Assembly: GCA_947579665.1 (NCBI GenBank)
Contig: OX388347.1
Coordinates: 24,296,562-24,360,561, forward strand
Source of the DNA: Sympetrum striolatum
Lineage: Eukaryota > Arthropoda > Insecta > Odonata > Libellulidae
DNA length: 64,000 nucleotides
Direction: 5' to 3'
In this document: positions 48,901-61,200 of the stretch, piece by piece
Position numbering within the stretch: position 1 is the first letter of the stretch
Layout of the letters: every line of letters begins with the position of its first letter
Program-made: the position numbers and the translations under genes
Notes under the pieces: generated by a model
The model's input: only the letters and a program-made list of their open reading frames with translations
Databases searched by the model: none
Told to the model about the DNA's origin: nothing

Positions 48901-51900
48901 TAAACATTATTCTTACGGGCTCTAGGTCAATTCACTATCTCTTTCTCGTATTAATATTTAATGTTAGAATTTGTTATTGATACAATATTCTGCATAGACA
49001 AGTTCAAACAAAACTAGTCATATAATTTTACTATCAGTCACGATTCACTTAATTTATTTAAATTTAAACTTTTCATTTTTTTATTTCCTATTGTAACTGT
49101 ATTACTATTGTATTCATCCAAATTATAGTACGAATCATATCCGTACTAAGAATACTTCATGCCGAATTGTAATCAATTCACAATGTTCCACAAAGCAAAG
49201 CAGTGGTAAAATGGGAGGGAAAATGTTCTGGCTACACTTGGTTCGCGCTAAAAATCTTCACAGAGAAGATAAGCTTATTTAGATTCCTTAAAGAAATGCA
49301 TTACCTCCAGCAGAGATTATGAAGATAATTGATATCTTAATAATATAAGAATAGTAAAATATAATAATTACTAAGCGCTAAGAAATTGTTGAATATGTTT
49401 GACAAACATATTTGGCATTTTTTAAATTTTGCATGACACGAAACATCGCAGTAATCCTAGAAGTCGTTCTATAACTTTTCTCCAGCCATTTAACTTAAAT
49501 TCAATTGTATTTCCGTTCTGATGTTGTAACATTTAACTGTGATAAGTATTTATTTAACATTTAATTTAAAATAAATCGATCTCACAGCAATATTAGCTTC
49601 TGGGAACAAGACACGTTAACATTATGGTTTTATCTTAACATCCTTTCATGTTTACCATATAAACAATGGAACAAAATATCCTTCATAAAGATTGATGGTG
49701 TACAATAAATTAAGTAGAAAGAATTAAAATATTAAATAAAAATCTGAAAAGTGAAAGCAAGTGTAGGATGTCTTAATAATACACAGTTTCGATAATTATT
49801 AGAACATATTTGTACTGAATAATAAAGTTTACTTCAACAAAATATGTCGATATTAGGGTCAGGATATATGTAACAGTTTTAGATATTAAATAAGGTGCGT
49901 ACAAGCTTTCGAAGTACTTGTGCATCCTCAATTCTCAAACGTCCTAATTTTATTAGAGAAGAGACAAGAAGGCACATGGCATTCAATCTCGCAACATGGA
50001 CCGATATCATCTCCGGCGCGCCCATCGCATCACGTAATGATGCAGATGTTAGGGCAGTTGCGCGTCGTCCGAAATAAAAGGGCCTCGGCCCACAATGGGC
50101 GCAGAGTGGACCGGCCACTTTTTTGGAGGTGACCGTTGGGTGAGGTCGGCTTGGGTGAAAGGGGCGAAGAACTGGTTTTTGGCCCACGCAACCCTTTCAG
50201 GGTGCGCCTTCCCCTTCCACTCCTCATCCTCCCCTCCCATTTGATCCGTCTCATCTTGCTCAGTAACGGAGCATCTTCTTGAGACGCTGTTGAGCCATAT
50301 GTACATCTCCCACCCTACATCGTGAGGGCTTATGAGCAACTGATCTGATTTTGTAGGTTGCGTTTGTTTACATGGTTACAATTGGAATCAAATCAACGAC
50401 CACAAACCCTTCCGCTTATTTATTATAAAAAATTTATGAGAAAGGAAATATGTTATTGGAGAAATGAAACCACTTTTAACAGGTATCACGTAAATTAAAT
50501 AAATAATTGAAGAGGTAATCTTTTTGATTTATTCAATAAATTCCCTAGAAATATAGGAAAATAGTTTTATTCAATTGAAGCGCTAATATTTTCCGCACTA
50601 AGAGCTATGTATAAGAATAATCTTATTAATATGGGTTTTACTCGAATCAGAACAAAGAAAAATACCTTTTTGGGGATAGGAAATAGAATTAGCATATCAA
50701 AATAGGAAACTGTTACTCTTTCTTATAACGAGAATCATAATTATATTTGAAAAAAAAATGAAAACATCTAAATTTTTCATTACTCAAAAAGCGAGTACAC
50801 ATCAAGATTGATAGGAATATTGAATGAGTGGAACAAAATTTAAGGTGACCATAATAAAACTCTTTCCTCCCCCTCATCTTGCAACGTGGTAAAGATTGAC
50901 ATTAAAAAGAGGATTGACAATGACATCAACGAGAAATAAATAAAATAAATATTTTTTTCAATTGAAGAAGATTCAAAATAGACGTAGTATAGTCTGAAAG
51001 GATTAGAGAAACTGTTTTATCTTTAATATCTGCTATTTCCGGTACATGATTCTCCTTAATACTTAAGATATAAGTAGTTAAGAAATCCATTTATTTTAGA
51101 TTTCCCCTTACTTGAAGGGACTCCAGTATTAGATTCCCATGTTGAACAGAAAAATTTCTTCGAGCACAAAGTGTTCAGGTGTAAGGGGATTTTAATGGAA
51201 AAACTCAATATTTCCCCTGAAATCGAAAAAGGCCTGCACGTGATTGGAAGCAAACTACTTCCACGGTCGTCAAATTGGCAGAGTTTTCGATATTTCGTTC
51301 GAATGTAATGCATCACCGCTGCCCCTCCTCCCCTCCCTCGACCGCCCCACCACGCCCTGCTCGCCATCGCTTTTTTTCTCGTTCTGCCGGTCTCTCTCGC
51401 TTTTTTCTATCGGTCCACACCCTTGCCACTCCCTTCCGCCAGTGTCCCTCACACGGTCTTGCTGAGATGAGCCTCAACTCTTCCTCTGCTTCCAAGGTAT
51501 ACCTCGCTACTTACCTGTATTTACAGGTGAAGGTGAATTTTGGAAGAAAAATCGGAAAATTTAAAATTTTCTAGATTCCGTGGATATGCCGATTACGTTT
51601 GAACGATTCTTCAAGTTTTACTGCAGCTGAGAGTCTGTTTTCCCCGTGTGAGATCGAGGGAAACCGCAAGGAAAGAACGATGGAATTTTCATAGGTGAGG
51701 ATCACCACAACAAGGAGTTGCCGCCGGAAGTGGTGCTGTGTTTGTGTGCGTGTGTGTGTTGGTTTCCTTCCGAGAGAGTCTTCTGCGCCGGTGCCAAATG
51801 GGGTCCTCATTGTAATGTGATAACAGTTGTTGGTGCCTGAGGAAATTGTCATTGGAGTGAAAAGTAGTTTGAAGGATTCAGAAGTGACGAGAGTCGTTTA

Positions 51901-52059
51901 ATTTTATTGTGGGTTGCGATTCTGTGATTTATTTTAATTTTCAGACTTAGAGTGTGGGTTATTCCGGACGGTAGAGTACGAAACTGTATTTTATGTTTTC
52001 TTTCTATCCTGAGGAAATTTTCAAAGTCGATCGTTTATCCGGAGCATCACTCATTAAAT
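45958..52059. other. AT-rich DNA with CpG-rich islands; no gene recognised
   Basis: Islands at 46500-46810 (pyrimidine), 47780-48180 (CpG- and G/C-rich without strand bias), 49880-50340 (CpG-rich, includes GGCGCGCCC) and 51240-51780. The two unbiased ones are candidate exons or promoters. In 49879-50187 a minus-strand frame includes a plausible helical stretch (LNAMCLLVSSLIKLGRLRIE) but nothing identifiable. A 7-bp palindrome ACCTGTA-TT-TACAGGT lies near 51513. Confidence 0.45.
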
Positions 52060-52216
52060 TATAGTATATTATTTGTCTCCCGGATAGTCATGCGGACAGC
52101 GCGTTTGTCTTTGGTGAAAGCGGTCCCGGGTTCGAATCCCGGAGGGAGCCAATGTGCGAAATGACCCAAGCTGTCGAAGCACTTTTAGCAATACTACTAC
52201 TACTATAGTATATTAT
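52060..52216 (+). mobile_element. Intact tRNA-derived SINE with 13-bp target-site duplication
   Basis: The body (52073-52203) begins with a tRNA-like head: a 5' acceptor arm GTCTCCC facing GGGAGCC, an A-box-like GATAGTCATGCGGACAG, and a perfect B box GGTTCGAATCC within a CCCGG/CCGGG T-arm. A unique tail of about 50 bp follows, including CTGTCGAAGCACTTTTAGCA, and then (TAC)n. The body is flanked by an exact 13-bp repeat, TATAGTATATTAT, at 52060-52072 and 52204-52216. RNA polymerase III transcription from the internal A and B boxes and insertion by a partner LINE's machinery are known for such elements and inferred here. The perfect duplication suggests a recent insertion. Tail CTGTCGAAGCACTTTTAGCA recurs at 23693-23712 on the other strand. 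Confidence 0.88.
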
Positions 52217-55200
52217 CTAATATGTTGAGTTGAATGCGAAGATAGGTAAGTGATGCAGGCTGGTAGGTGTGGGGTGTCTGAGAGTTAAGGCATCGCGGAA
52301 GTTGTTACGGTAGGATCTGCGCATTATTTCCAGCGGGGGAGAGAGTTGGTACTACATACTTGGTTTCAAGAAAGTATTGCCTTTTAGTGGTATCCTAATG
52401 TAGTTCGTGCCAGGTTTACGGTTAATATCCACTAGGAAAATATGGAAAAAGTAATTGGTATAATAACTACGAAATAAGATATTAATCAATTAGAACAACA
52501 CGTTACATTTACATTCGCAGATCCTTGCACAGACTCTGTTTTTAAGAAAGGTTATTTCGTTTCTAGCATTAATCTACGGAATCTTATGGATGTTTTTACA
52601 AAATAAGTTTAAATTTTCATCTCGAGTTTTGGATTAAGAAATGACGAGCACTTACTGATTCATTTTCTTCAAGGGGTAATTTCGCTTACTCAGCATTATT
52701 TTAAATCGAATATTGCTGAAAGCTTTGGCCCGAGATTTGCTTGCCTGCCATTTTCCTCCCACCTCCTGCACCTTCTTCCCCCTTCGCCGATAGAATCGCA
52801 TATTAGCTTTCCTTACTCTCCCCCATCCTCCCTTTTCTCCGATTCCCTCCTCCCCTTTGTCTGCATCTTTGTTTCCCCTCTTTTTTCCTCCCCTTCCATC
52901 TTCAACAATCTCTTCGCATTCCTCAGCGTCCTTTCATCCCGGTAACTTTTTCTTGCGAAACCTTTCCACCCCCTCCCCCTTCTCTTCCCTTCATTAAACG
53001 CCATTCTTTCGCATCCCCTCTTCTTCACGCTCCTCTTAACTTTTCCCGCCTAACTCTACTCCAAGAAAAGATTACCAAATCTCGCCCGTATTTTTCCTTC
53101 GAAAGCGTCACTTCGTTCTATGCCACTCTTTTCTCGAGGGAAATCATTATTCCCTCGTTAAATTACTGCATACAGTATATTGTGAGTTATAACTGCATAC
53201 AGCAAGAGGTTAATGTTTAGTGAATGGAATTGAAAATGTGCTGATTTGTGACCGATGATGGAGTGCCCTTTGATTACCAGCTTTTCTTACCCCTACGGTC
53301 GGGGCTGAGATTTTCACCCTTATTTCTTCTCAGCTAGGCACCGTTACCTCGGTTTTCTTATTGCTGGATTATTTGAATTACATTTTATCATAATCAGTAG
53401 GTATAGATTAGTACTGTGCACTGCAGCATAAGTCGCAACAAATATTTCGTTCGTTACTTATAAAGTGTAATATTTTTGAAAGACATCTAAAACTCCTCTC
53501 ACATTGCAACATTATTTAACATCTATTTATTGTATTGAGAACATTATTATGTGATAAAATCAGGTTTAGTATCTGTGAGCCGCGTTCATACACTTTACTT
53601 TCCGTAAAATACTATTTTAAAGTACTTTAAGGAAAGCTGTTGTTTAGTTTTGCTCACCATGAAGCGGTTACCGTAATTACAATCAGCATATGGCCATAGG
53701 TACACAACGCCTTAGACTTGTACGTACGTTTCTATATATTACCTTTAATAAAATGATAATTGCCTAATCAATCGGTTATATCATTGTATATTTCCATCAC
53801 GCAATTAAATATATCTGAATTTTAAACGTGTGATAAATGATAACAAAAATTGATAACGCTAGGACACAGTCATGGCTTATCTTTGGTGGCAATCCAGTTG
53901 AGATGTGATCTTACTGAGTAGGAATTATTATTTGAAATTTTACCACATACTTGATTGAAATAATACATAATGTTAGTGCAAAATGCTGTGATTCAATGGG
54001 TTATTACTTTATCAGACTCATAGACTCACTTCTGTTCATTTTTTAATCGACTTTGTCTGTCGAAAACATCGAAGAATGTCCCCTTGGATGTGTTGCGACT
54101 GCATTCGGAATTGTTGAGAAATGCTAAAAGATCGCTATTAATATTCCTTCTCGCCTAGTTATGAGTATTTTGAGGCAATGTGATTAGTATGATATTATTT
54201 TGTTTAAGAATTCAAAACTTAGATTGGAATGATAACTGACATTATAATCTCGTGAATTTCCGTACTGTAAGGGATATCGCAGGAATTGCAGGCAACTTAC
54301 CAATTTCAATCATTTCCATATCCACGAAGTGCCGTTATATTCCACGTTGCATAAAAAGTGAAAAATATTGTGATAGAATTATCATCATAGTATGTGAAAG
54401 ATATTCATCGACAACTCGTATATTACTTCACGCATTCAGCGAAAATGACACTTCCTCATGCCTCCGTAGTTGCCTTCCATTACTACCGATGCATTTGATT
54501 TGAAGTTTGCTTGCAAGATCGATTTGTTCGCTCCCTCTATCGATACTTGCTGTGTTAAACATCTTAGCAATTTAGAATAAGATTGGAACCTTTCCCAAAT
54601 AATTCTCCGTTGATGTCCTTTCCGATTGAGTTACGATGGAAGGAAGCATTGATAGGTTACGAGCACTTTTTCCCATCGCGTACTGAGATTGCTCGTCCAA
54701 ATTTTTCATCCCCTTTCCCCATTTCGAGCGGAAGAGATTAATTGCTGCTTTGAAAGTGAGTGCAGCGGAGGAATGATTGGTGGAAGGGAGACGCCGTTGG
54801 GGGTTGGAGTGAGGAGCAGAGATTAATGCTAAGAGGAAGGGGAGATAGCTGGTGTAGATTGCTTCCATTCAGCTCTTTTCGGTTGAAGGCAGTGGAGGGA
54901 GTCGCAATGAGGGTCACTCCAAGGACGGTGACCGCTCTTGGTCAGTGGGAGAGGGAAGGTGCGATGCTGACCTACCGCAATCCCGGACCACGCGTTTCCC
55001 CAGACACGCTTTTTTCTCTTTGGAAGAAAGGACGGCGTTTTACGTTTCCCAGGTCGTTTCCGTTTATCTCGGGGGATAAGCTTCAGCGAAGTGTAATCCC
55101 TCGCGTACTTGTCTCCGGGTAATTAGGCGACGGAAAGGTTTGAAGCTATTTCGGATCCTAAACCTTTTCTTGGTTAACAGTTCGGCTGTTAAAGTAGCGG

Positions 55201-58200
55201 TGGATGAGTAAAGCAAGCCTATTCCACTTGTAATGGCGGTGAGATGCATACAGTTTGGTCAGGTATGGTGTCAATTATTAATGTTGGATAGTTGTATTAG
55301 TTCAAATCGACTATAAAATGCCAATCCCATCTCTGTGCCAAGATCTTTGATGTAAGAAAATTTTATAAATCATTACTTAATGGTAATTTCAAAAGGAAAT
55401 GTTTTTATTTCAGGCAAAAAGAAGGAAATGATTTTGGTGAAATACTTGTATAAGTACTTAAACTTTCAGTTTCTCTATTAAAGATATAAACTAATTTTAA
55501 AGATTTTTCTGTATATAAGTCGTCGAATGCAATGAAAGTTCTAGAAAATATCTCCCACACAGTCAATTGTACAAAAAGGCAAGATGTAAGAATCATAACA
55601 CCTATGCCAAGAAGTACGTAACGGTAAATTTGATATTTAACTATTTTTTCATGTAAACATATTAAAATTTCTGTTTCCGTCAAATCGTAGTTAACAAAAG
55701 CTTATGATTCAGAGTCAAGCAAATACGAAAATATTTTTTCATCAGTAGAAATAACGTATCTGGGGCTATCTGTTAGAGTGTAGCTCATCTTCATCTGCCT
55801 ATGTAATCTGTACTCGTGGTACTTCTCTCCAACTTTGGCAATAAATGGAAACTGGAAAAACTTACTTTACTTTGAAAAATAGGAGACTTTACTCCATGTA
55901 TTTTCTACTAGATAGAAGTTGAATTTTTATGCGAGACAGGGTCAGGAAACGGATGTAACGTAATTTCATTTTATCTACAAAACTCGTTACTTCCCGTCGG
56001 GGAATAAAAGCGACTTTCCGCCCCACTTTGATGGAAAATATTAGCATTTTTACGATAGGAAAAATACAAAAGCGGCATAAAATCTCGATTCGCAACTGTT
56101 CCGCATTAAAAAGGAATTGGGGACGTTAAAAAAGACTCCCTCACCGCTCGTCAGAATACATAATGAACGATCTCCCGAACTCCAATAGAAGTTCTTCCAG
56201 GAAAAAGGGGTCTCCGAAATTGGACGTTTTTTCCCTTCAAGATGGCTAATGCGTTAAAGAAGGGAATGCTATCGGTTGCTAGGGGTGCGATCAGAAAGGG
56301 ATCAGGGTGCCTCTCGAAGAAGTGTGTGGGCGGGGGTTTAAGTGCTTCGGAGGAAAAAGGGTTCGAAGGGGGAGGAACGCTTAGCGAGGTTTTTCCGAGA
56401 GGGTTTGCGAGATCCCCTGAGTCATTCCCATTGGCGAGGGTGGGTCCCTTCCAATGGCTGCCGGACATCAACCCACCAAACACGACCCCGTCCGTTTGCT
56501 TGCGTTTTTGTCCGAAAGAGGGAGTGTTGGCGTAAGTTGATTGCCGTCCTTCCGCTGTCTCCGACTGGAAATTGTGCGCGCATCCTCAAGTTCTTCACTC
56601 TATGATACCCCGGAAGTGAGGATCATTCAAGGATGTTCATTAGCTTCGAGGCATGGAGAACCATAAAATCTATTCAGATGTTTTATCTTCGTAAATATAT
56701 TTCACTCTATGTTTGCATAAGGTTTGGTGGAGATATAAAATCTATCGATTCGAAGTCTGTGGCCTCAATAACATTTTTAAAGCTTTACTTCGACATCAAT
56801 AAAAGGCATCACATGAAAGCGTTTACAGCAAAATTTCAGAGAATGTGAACTTCTTTCACTTATTTTTCATTTATTCAGCTTTTTTTTGCTGGCTTGTTCA
56901 AGCAGTCATTTTTATTGCCTCTAACATTTTTATCTGGGATAACAACAGAAGCGTATCAGTCTCTTATCATGATATAGCTCTACTTGTCTAGACTTCTAAA
57001 TTTTTAATATAATTCATCTTTTGTGAATATGAGACGAAATTTAAACATTGGTCACCATGCTTGATAAAAAAATTATGCAATGTAATGCATGTAATAATAA
57101 TTTATGCATGCAATAGTATTTCTTGATACCATATGAAATGGTACCTAATCGAATAAGAGTATTTTTTTGAATTTAGAGGTCTAATTTAAAGGTGCTTCTT
57201 TTAACATTATATTCAAGGTTACATAAATTGTGGAAACTTCTAGCAAAAACTTTATTTCATATAAATTTTTATGTCTGAATAAGTTACAACTCCTAAAGCA
57301 GTCTGTTTGCAATCGGTGGCGGTGGAACGTAAATTCCATTTTTTCCTGTTCTTCAAACCTAAAATTCTAAACATCGATTTTTATGCTTAAATTTGTTCAT
57401 TCGTAATAGGTCACTGTGTTAAATAATAGTTCATCAAATATAGGAAGCACAAATTCGTAAATCCAATCTAGTTGAAAGACTTTCTGCTTTCATGAAAATT
57501 TATCAGAATTCAGCATTATGAAAATGTGGTATCTTTGAAGGGAAAGCATATATATTGAGCAAAAATGTACCAATAGTCTCTCATTACAATTAGAATAGAA
57601 TTTATCGACATTTCTTCCAGTTTTAAACTACACCCAAAAATCTCATCAAAGGCCAATGGGTATGAGAAAACGAGTGCCATTTCGGGCACGTATTTGACGC
57701 TTCGAAATGGACGCACATTTTGGTGCATTCATTCCATCGGATGATAATGGCATTACCTCTCACATATTCGGATTCCCACAGAAAGAAGCCCACCGTGTAT
57801 AGTATTAACGCCCTTTAAAGGCCTCCTCGATTCCCTGCAGATGAGGTCGGAACGAGCAAACACATTACTCTTCCCACGAAAGAAAAACAGATCCGACGGA
57901 AGACATGGAACAGAGAAGGAAAGAAGAGAGAAAAAGGGATGCTAATCCTTTCCTCTTGATGTATTTCTCTTTTTTACCGGGATCGCGCTGCCAATCCTTA
58001 ACATTTACATAGGCGGTATTAAGGAGCTGGTCTTTTTCTTCTTTCCTCGTCACTCTCCAACGACTCCTGTTTTAATTATCCTCCAGTATGAGCGAGATCC
58101 TAAGGGATTCGAGGAATCCCATTCTCCTTATAAACTCTGCGTGAATAATATGCGAGGGATTAATTAAATTGATCCAGTTTTTAGCTATTTCACCGGAAGA

Positions 58201-61200
58201 GTTGATGGCTTTGAATTCCTGCCGCTGAGACTATTTCGTGCTGCATATTATTTCACTTACGTCGCTCGGGAATTATTTATTCTCCGAAGAATTATTCTCC
58301 TTCATCCTGGGAATGATTAATGTGAATCCGTCTAATGGATGGCATCGTGAATGAATTCGCAATTTTTCAAGCGATTCGACCCGTAAATTAAAAAAAATAG
58401 TGTCTTAATTTGGCGTCACTCGTCAGACTTAAAAATGCAAACAATAATTCCTAGAATATTAATTTAAGAAGAATAAGGTATTGTTGAAGGGCCAATAACC
58501 AGTAAGGTTCAAGATCATAACTTTGTATTGCGTATAACATCATTATACTTATTTATCGCATTTGTCTTATTTTCAGAAATGGAATTCAAATTGGAATTGT
58601 TTGCAAGAGTTGAGATTTAATTTGAAAAACATAAATCTATCATTTTTTAGGCATAACTGAAATTCAAAGGATTTTTAAATTAAACAGGTTCTATAACTAA
58701 AAAGGGGCTCGAATATGGCTATTACAAGCCGAAGCTAATCCTCTTTACGTACATTAGTAAAAGTTACTTTTTTGTTTTATAAAACCTGTTTTATTTAACA
58801 ATCCTTTCGATTATATCGGATTTCCACTATATTTCGGCCCCCTCCCTGAATAATTAAATTCTTATATTGTTCCCGGGTTAATATTCCTGATATTTAAGGA
58901 TATGGATGCAAACATCTTTGAGTATCATATTCTACGGACTTCGATTTAAATACCAATTTCCATTTCCTTTAAAAATTATTATAGATATAGAGTAATGAGG
59001 AGTCAGATTTTAATGGATAATACATTTCCAGCACCGTACAAAGTGGGTCATCCCTATGAGGAAAGAGAATAATTCCGGCCTTTTCCGCTTCGGAAATGGA
59101 ACTCCTTTTTACTCAAGTTGCAGTAGATTATCGCGATGATCTTAATCTCTCTATTGAGGCATTGGATGAAACTAGCGCATTGCCGACATTTCCGAAAGAC
59201 TAGTTTTCATTTAAGCAATCAATTTACTTCTTGTAAAACGCGCTCATTGTCATTGGTTCCAAGAAATAGATTCGCATCGATAGAGGCTGAGAATCATTGA
59301 AGTGATGATCGAGGATCGACACAATGACTACGGGTAAGAATGCCGTTTGGAGCATTGTCCGCTCGGAGGGCAGCGAGGTAAGGCGCCCGGGTCGAATGGA
59401 TCTAAGATGGACGCCTGAGAGTGTTTTGTTTCGCAGGGAAGGGAGGAGATCTGCTGGAAAGGAAGCCATATTGATCGCTCCTTGCGTAGCTGCGGAGGGG
59501 AAAAAGAAGGGGTTCGGAAAAAAGATAAAGAAGGAGTGTATAAGAGTGTAAAAAGGGATGGAATTAAGTTAAGGGGGAGGGAGTTTCGGGGGAGGGCATT
59601 TTTCATTGGAAATACATAGAGAGGGGGAGGAGGGGTTGGGGGTGTATAGGAGGGGGGTGGGAAGGGTCTTGAGGAAACAGTTGAATAAAAGTGTTCACGG
59701 GCAGTGACGTGTGAGTGTTTGCGCTAGTCGATGGAAAAAATTATTCCCCGAGTATTTAGTGCGCATGCGCGAGAAATCGCTCCGACGCTTTCTTATGTCC
59801 TCCCCCTCCTCTTTTTTCCATTCTTCTCCCCTTTTATTCCTCCCCCTTCATTTCCAAGTCCTCCCGTCCAATCAAAAGCGTCATCTTTTCTCGCTACTAA
59901 GAGTGACCGCTTTCGTAACCATGGAGTCGTTGCTGGGCGAAAAAAAAAGATGCTCCTTTCCAACTGCGTCCCTCACTCTGAAAAATAGGCGGAAAAGTGT
60001 TAGCGCAGGACTGCTTCTCTTGTGGGATTATCACGCAACCTTTTACTGTTTTTATTGTTGAAAGTAATGAATATGGTCATCCGTGGAGAAAAGTTACAAT
60101 AGTTTAAGAAATTGTTGAAATTCTCAAAATGTGGCGTTGTTTTAAGTATCGCATTCAATATTGAAAAAAGAGTAATTTTTGCTTTTTAATTCTTCGCGTT
60201 TAAGACTTCGGTCTTGATACATCCATTGATTCTAAATGATGACATTTTTTGAATGTATTTAATATGTAGTATATACCTAAGTAGCACTGTTCGGAATTTT
60301 ATTTAAATCCGCATAATTAAAGAATCGACTAATAAAGGGTATACATTTTCTTTAAAAAAAGATCGCATACCTCAGTTTTTTATACATTTTTATCACTAAT
60401 ATATTTAATTGACTTTCATTAATATTGATTAAAATATCTTCCACCAGGAAGTAATTGAGAAAAAATTTTCTTAAAAATATTAAATTAAATTAACTTATAT
60501 GAATATTAAAAAGTTCAAAGAAAACAAATAACTTGAATACCAATTTCGTAGGAATTAAATTTTAGATAGTATTTATAGCAATATAAACGAAATATATCTC
60601 AGGAGAGTTTGCACTAATTATTCTCAATGTTATGTAAAACGTTCTTGTTAAAATTAGGAAATAATACTTAAAAATGCACCAATACACAACAGATAAATTT
60701 ATAATGATTGAATATCTATGCCGCGAAGAAATATGGAGGATGGTTCGAGTTTTAGCTCATTCCGTCATACTATTGAAACGAAGAAGTGAATTAAATTTTT
60801 ATCCTTGGTTATTTCTGCTCATTACGTATCGTTATTCATCGTACTACGTTTAATCAGTCAATCTTACAATACATTATCTATAATCTGTACACGATCATGG
60901 TCTGCAAAGTATAATTGCTGGATTCGATTTAGAATTCAATGTAAGACTTTGCGGAGGATATTATTATTCTTTATTTGGAGTAGAGAAAAGGAATGCACGA
61001 CTTTAAATTAAGACAATTTTTAAAACTATACTTTATGTTCGGAAAATCATTTTTCATCTTTTTCGATGAGGTTCACTATTTATTACAATCACGCCTTCTG
61101 TCACAGAGAAGGAAAACATTTCACTAATCCATCGAACGCCATCTTGCAGCCTCATCTAAACAAAATCCAACTCTTAACGACCGAAACTAAAAATCTCCTT

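Noticed and set aside
51505..51525. Palindrome ACCTGTA-TT-TACAGGT as an operator or regulatory site
   Set aside because: A 7-bp-arm palindrome is expected by chance in 64 kb and has no supporting promoter context.
56151..56605. Overlapping frames of 87-110 codons on both strands
   Set aside because: Composition-driven in a GC/CpG-rich island; no protein motif and no splice structure that I could support.
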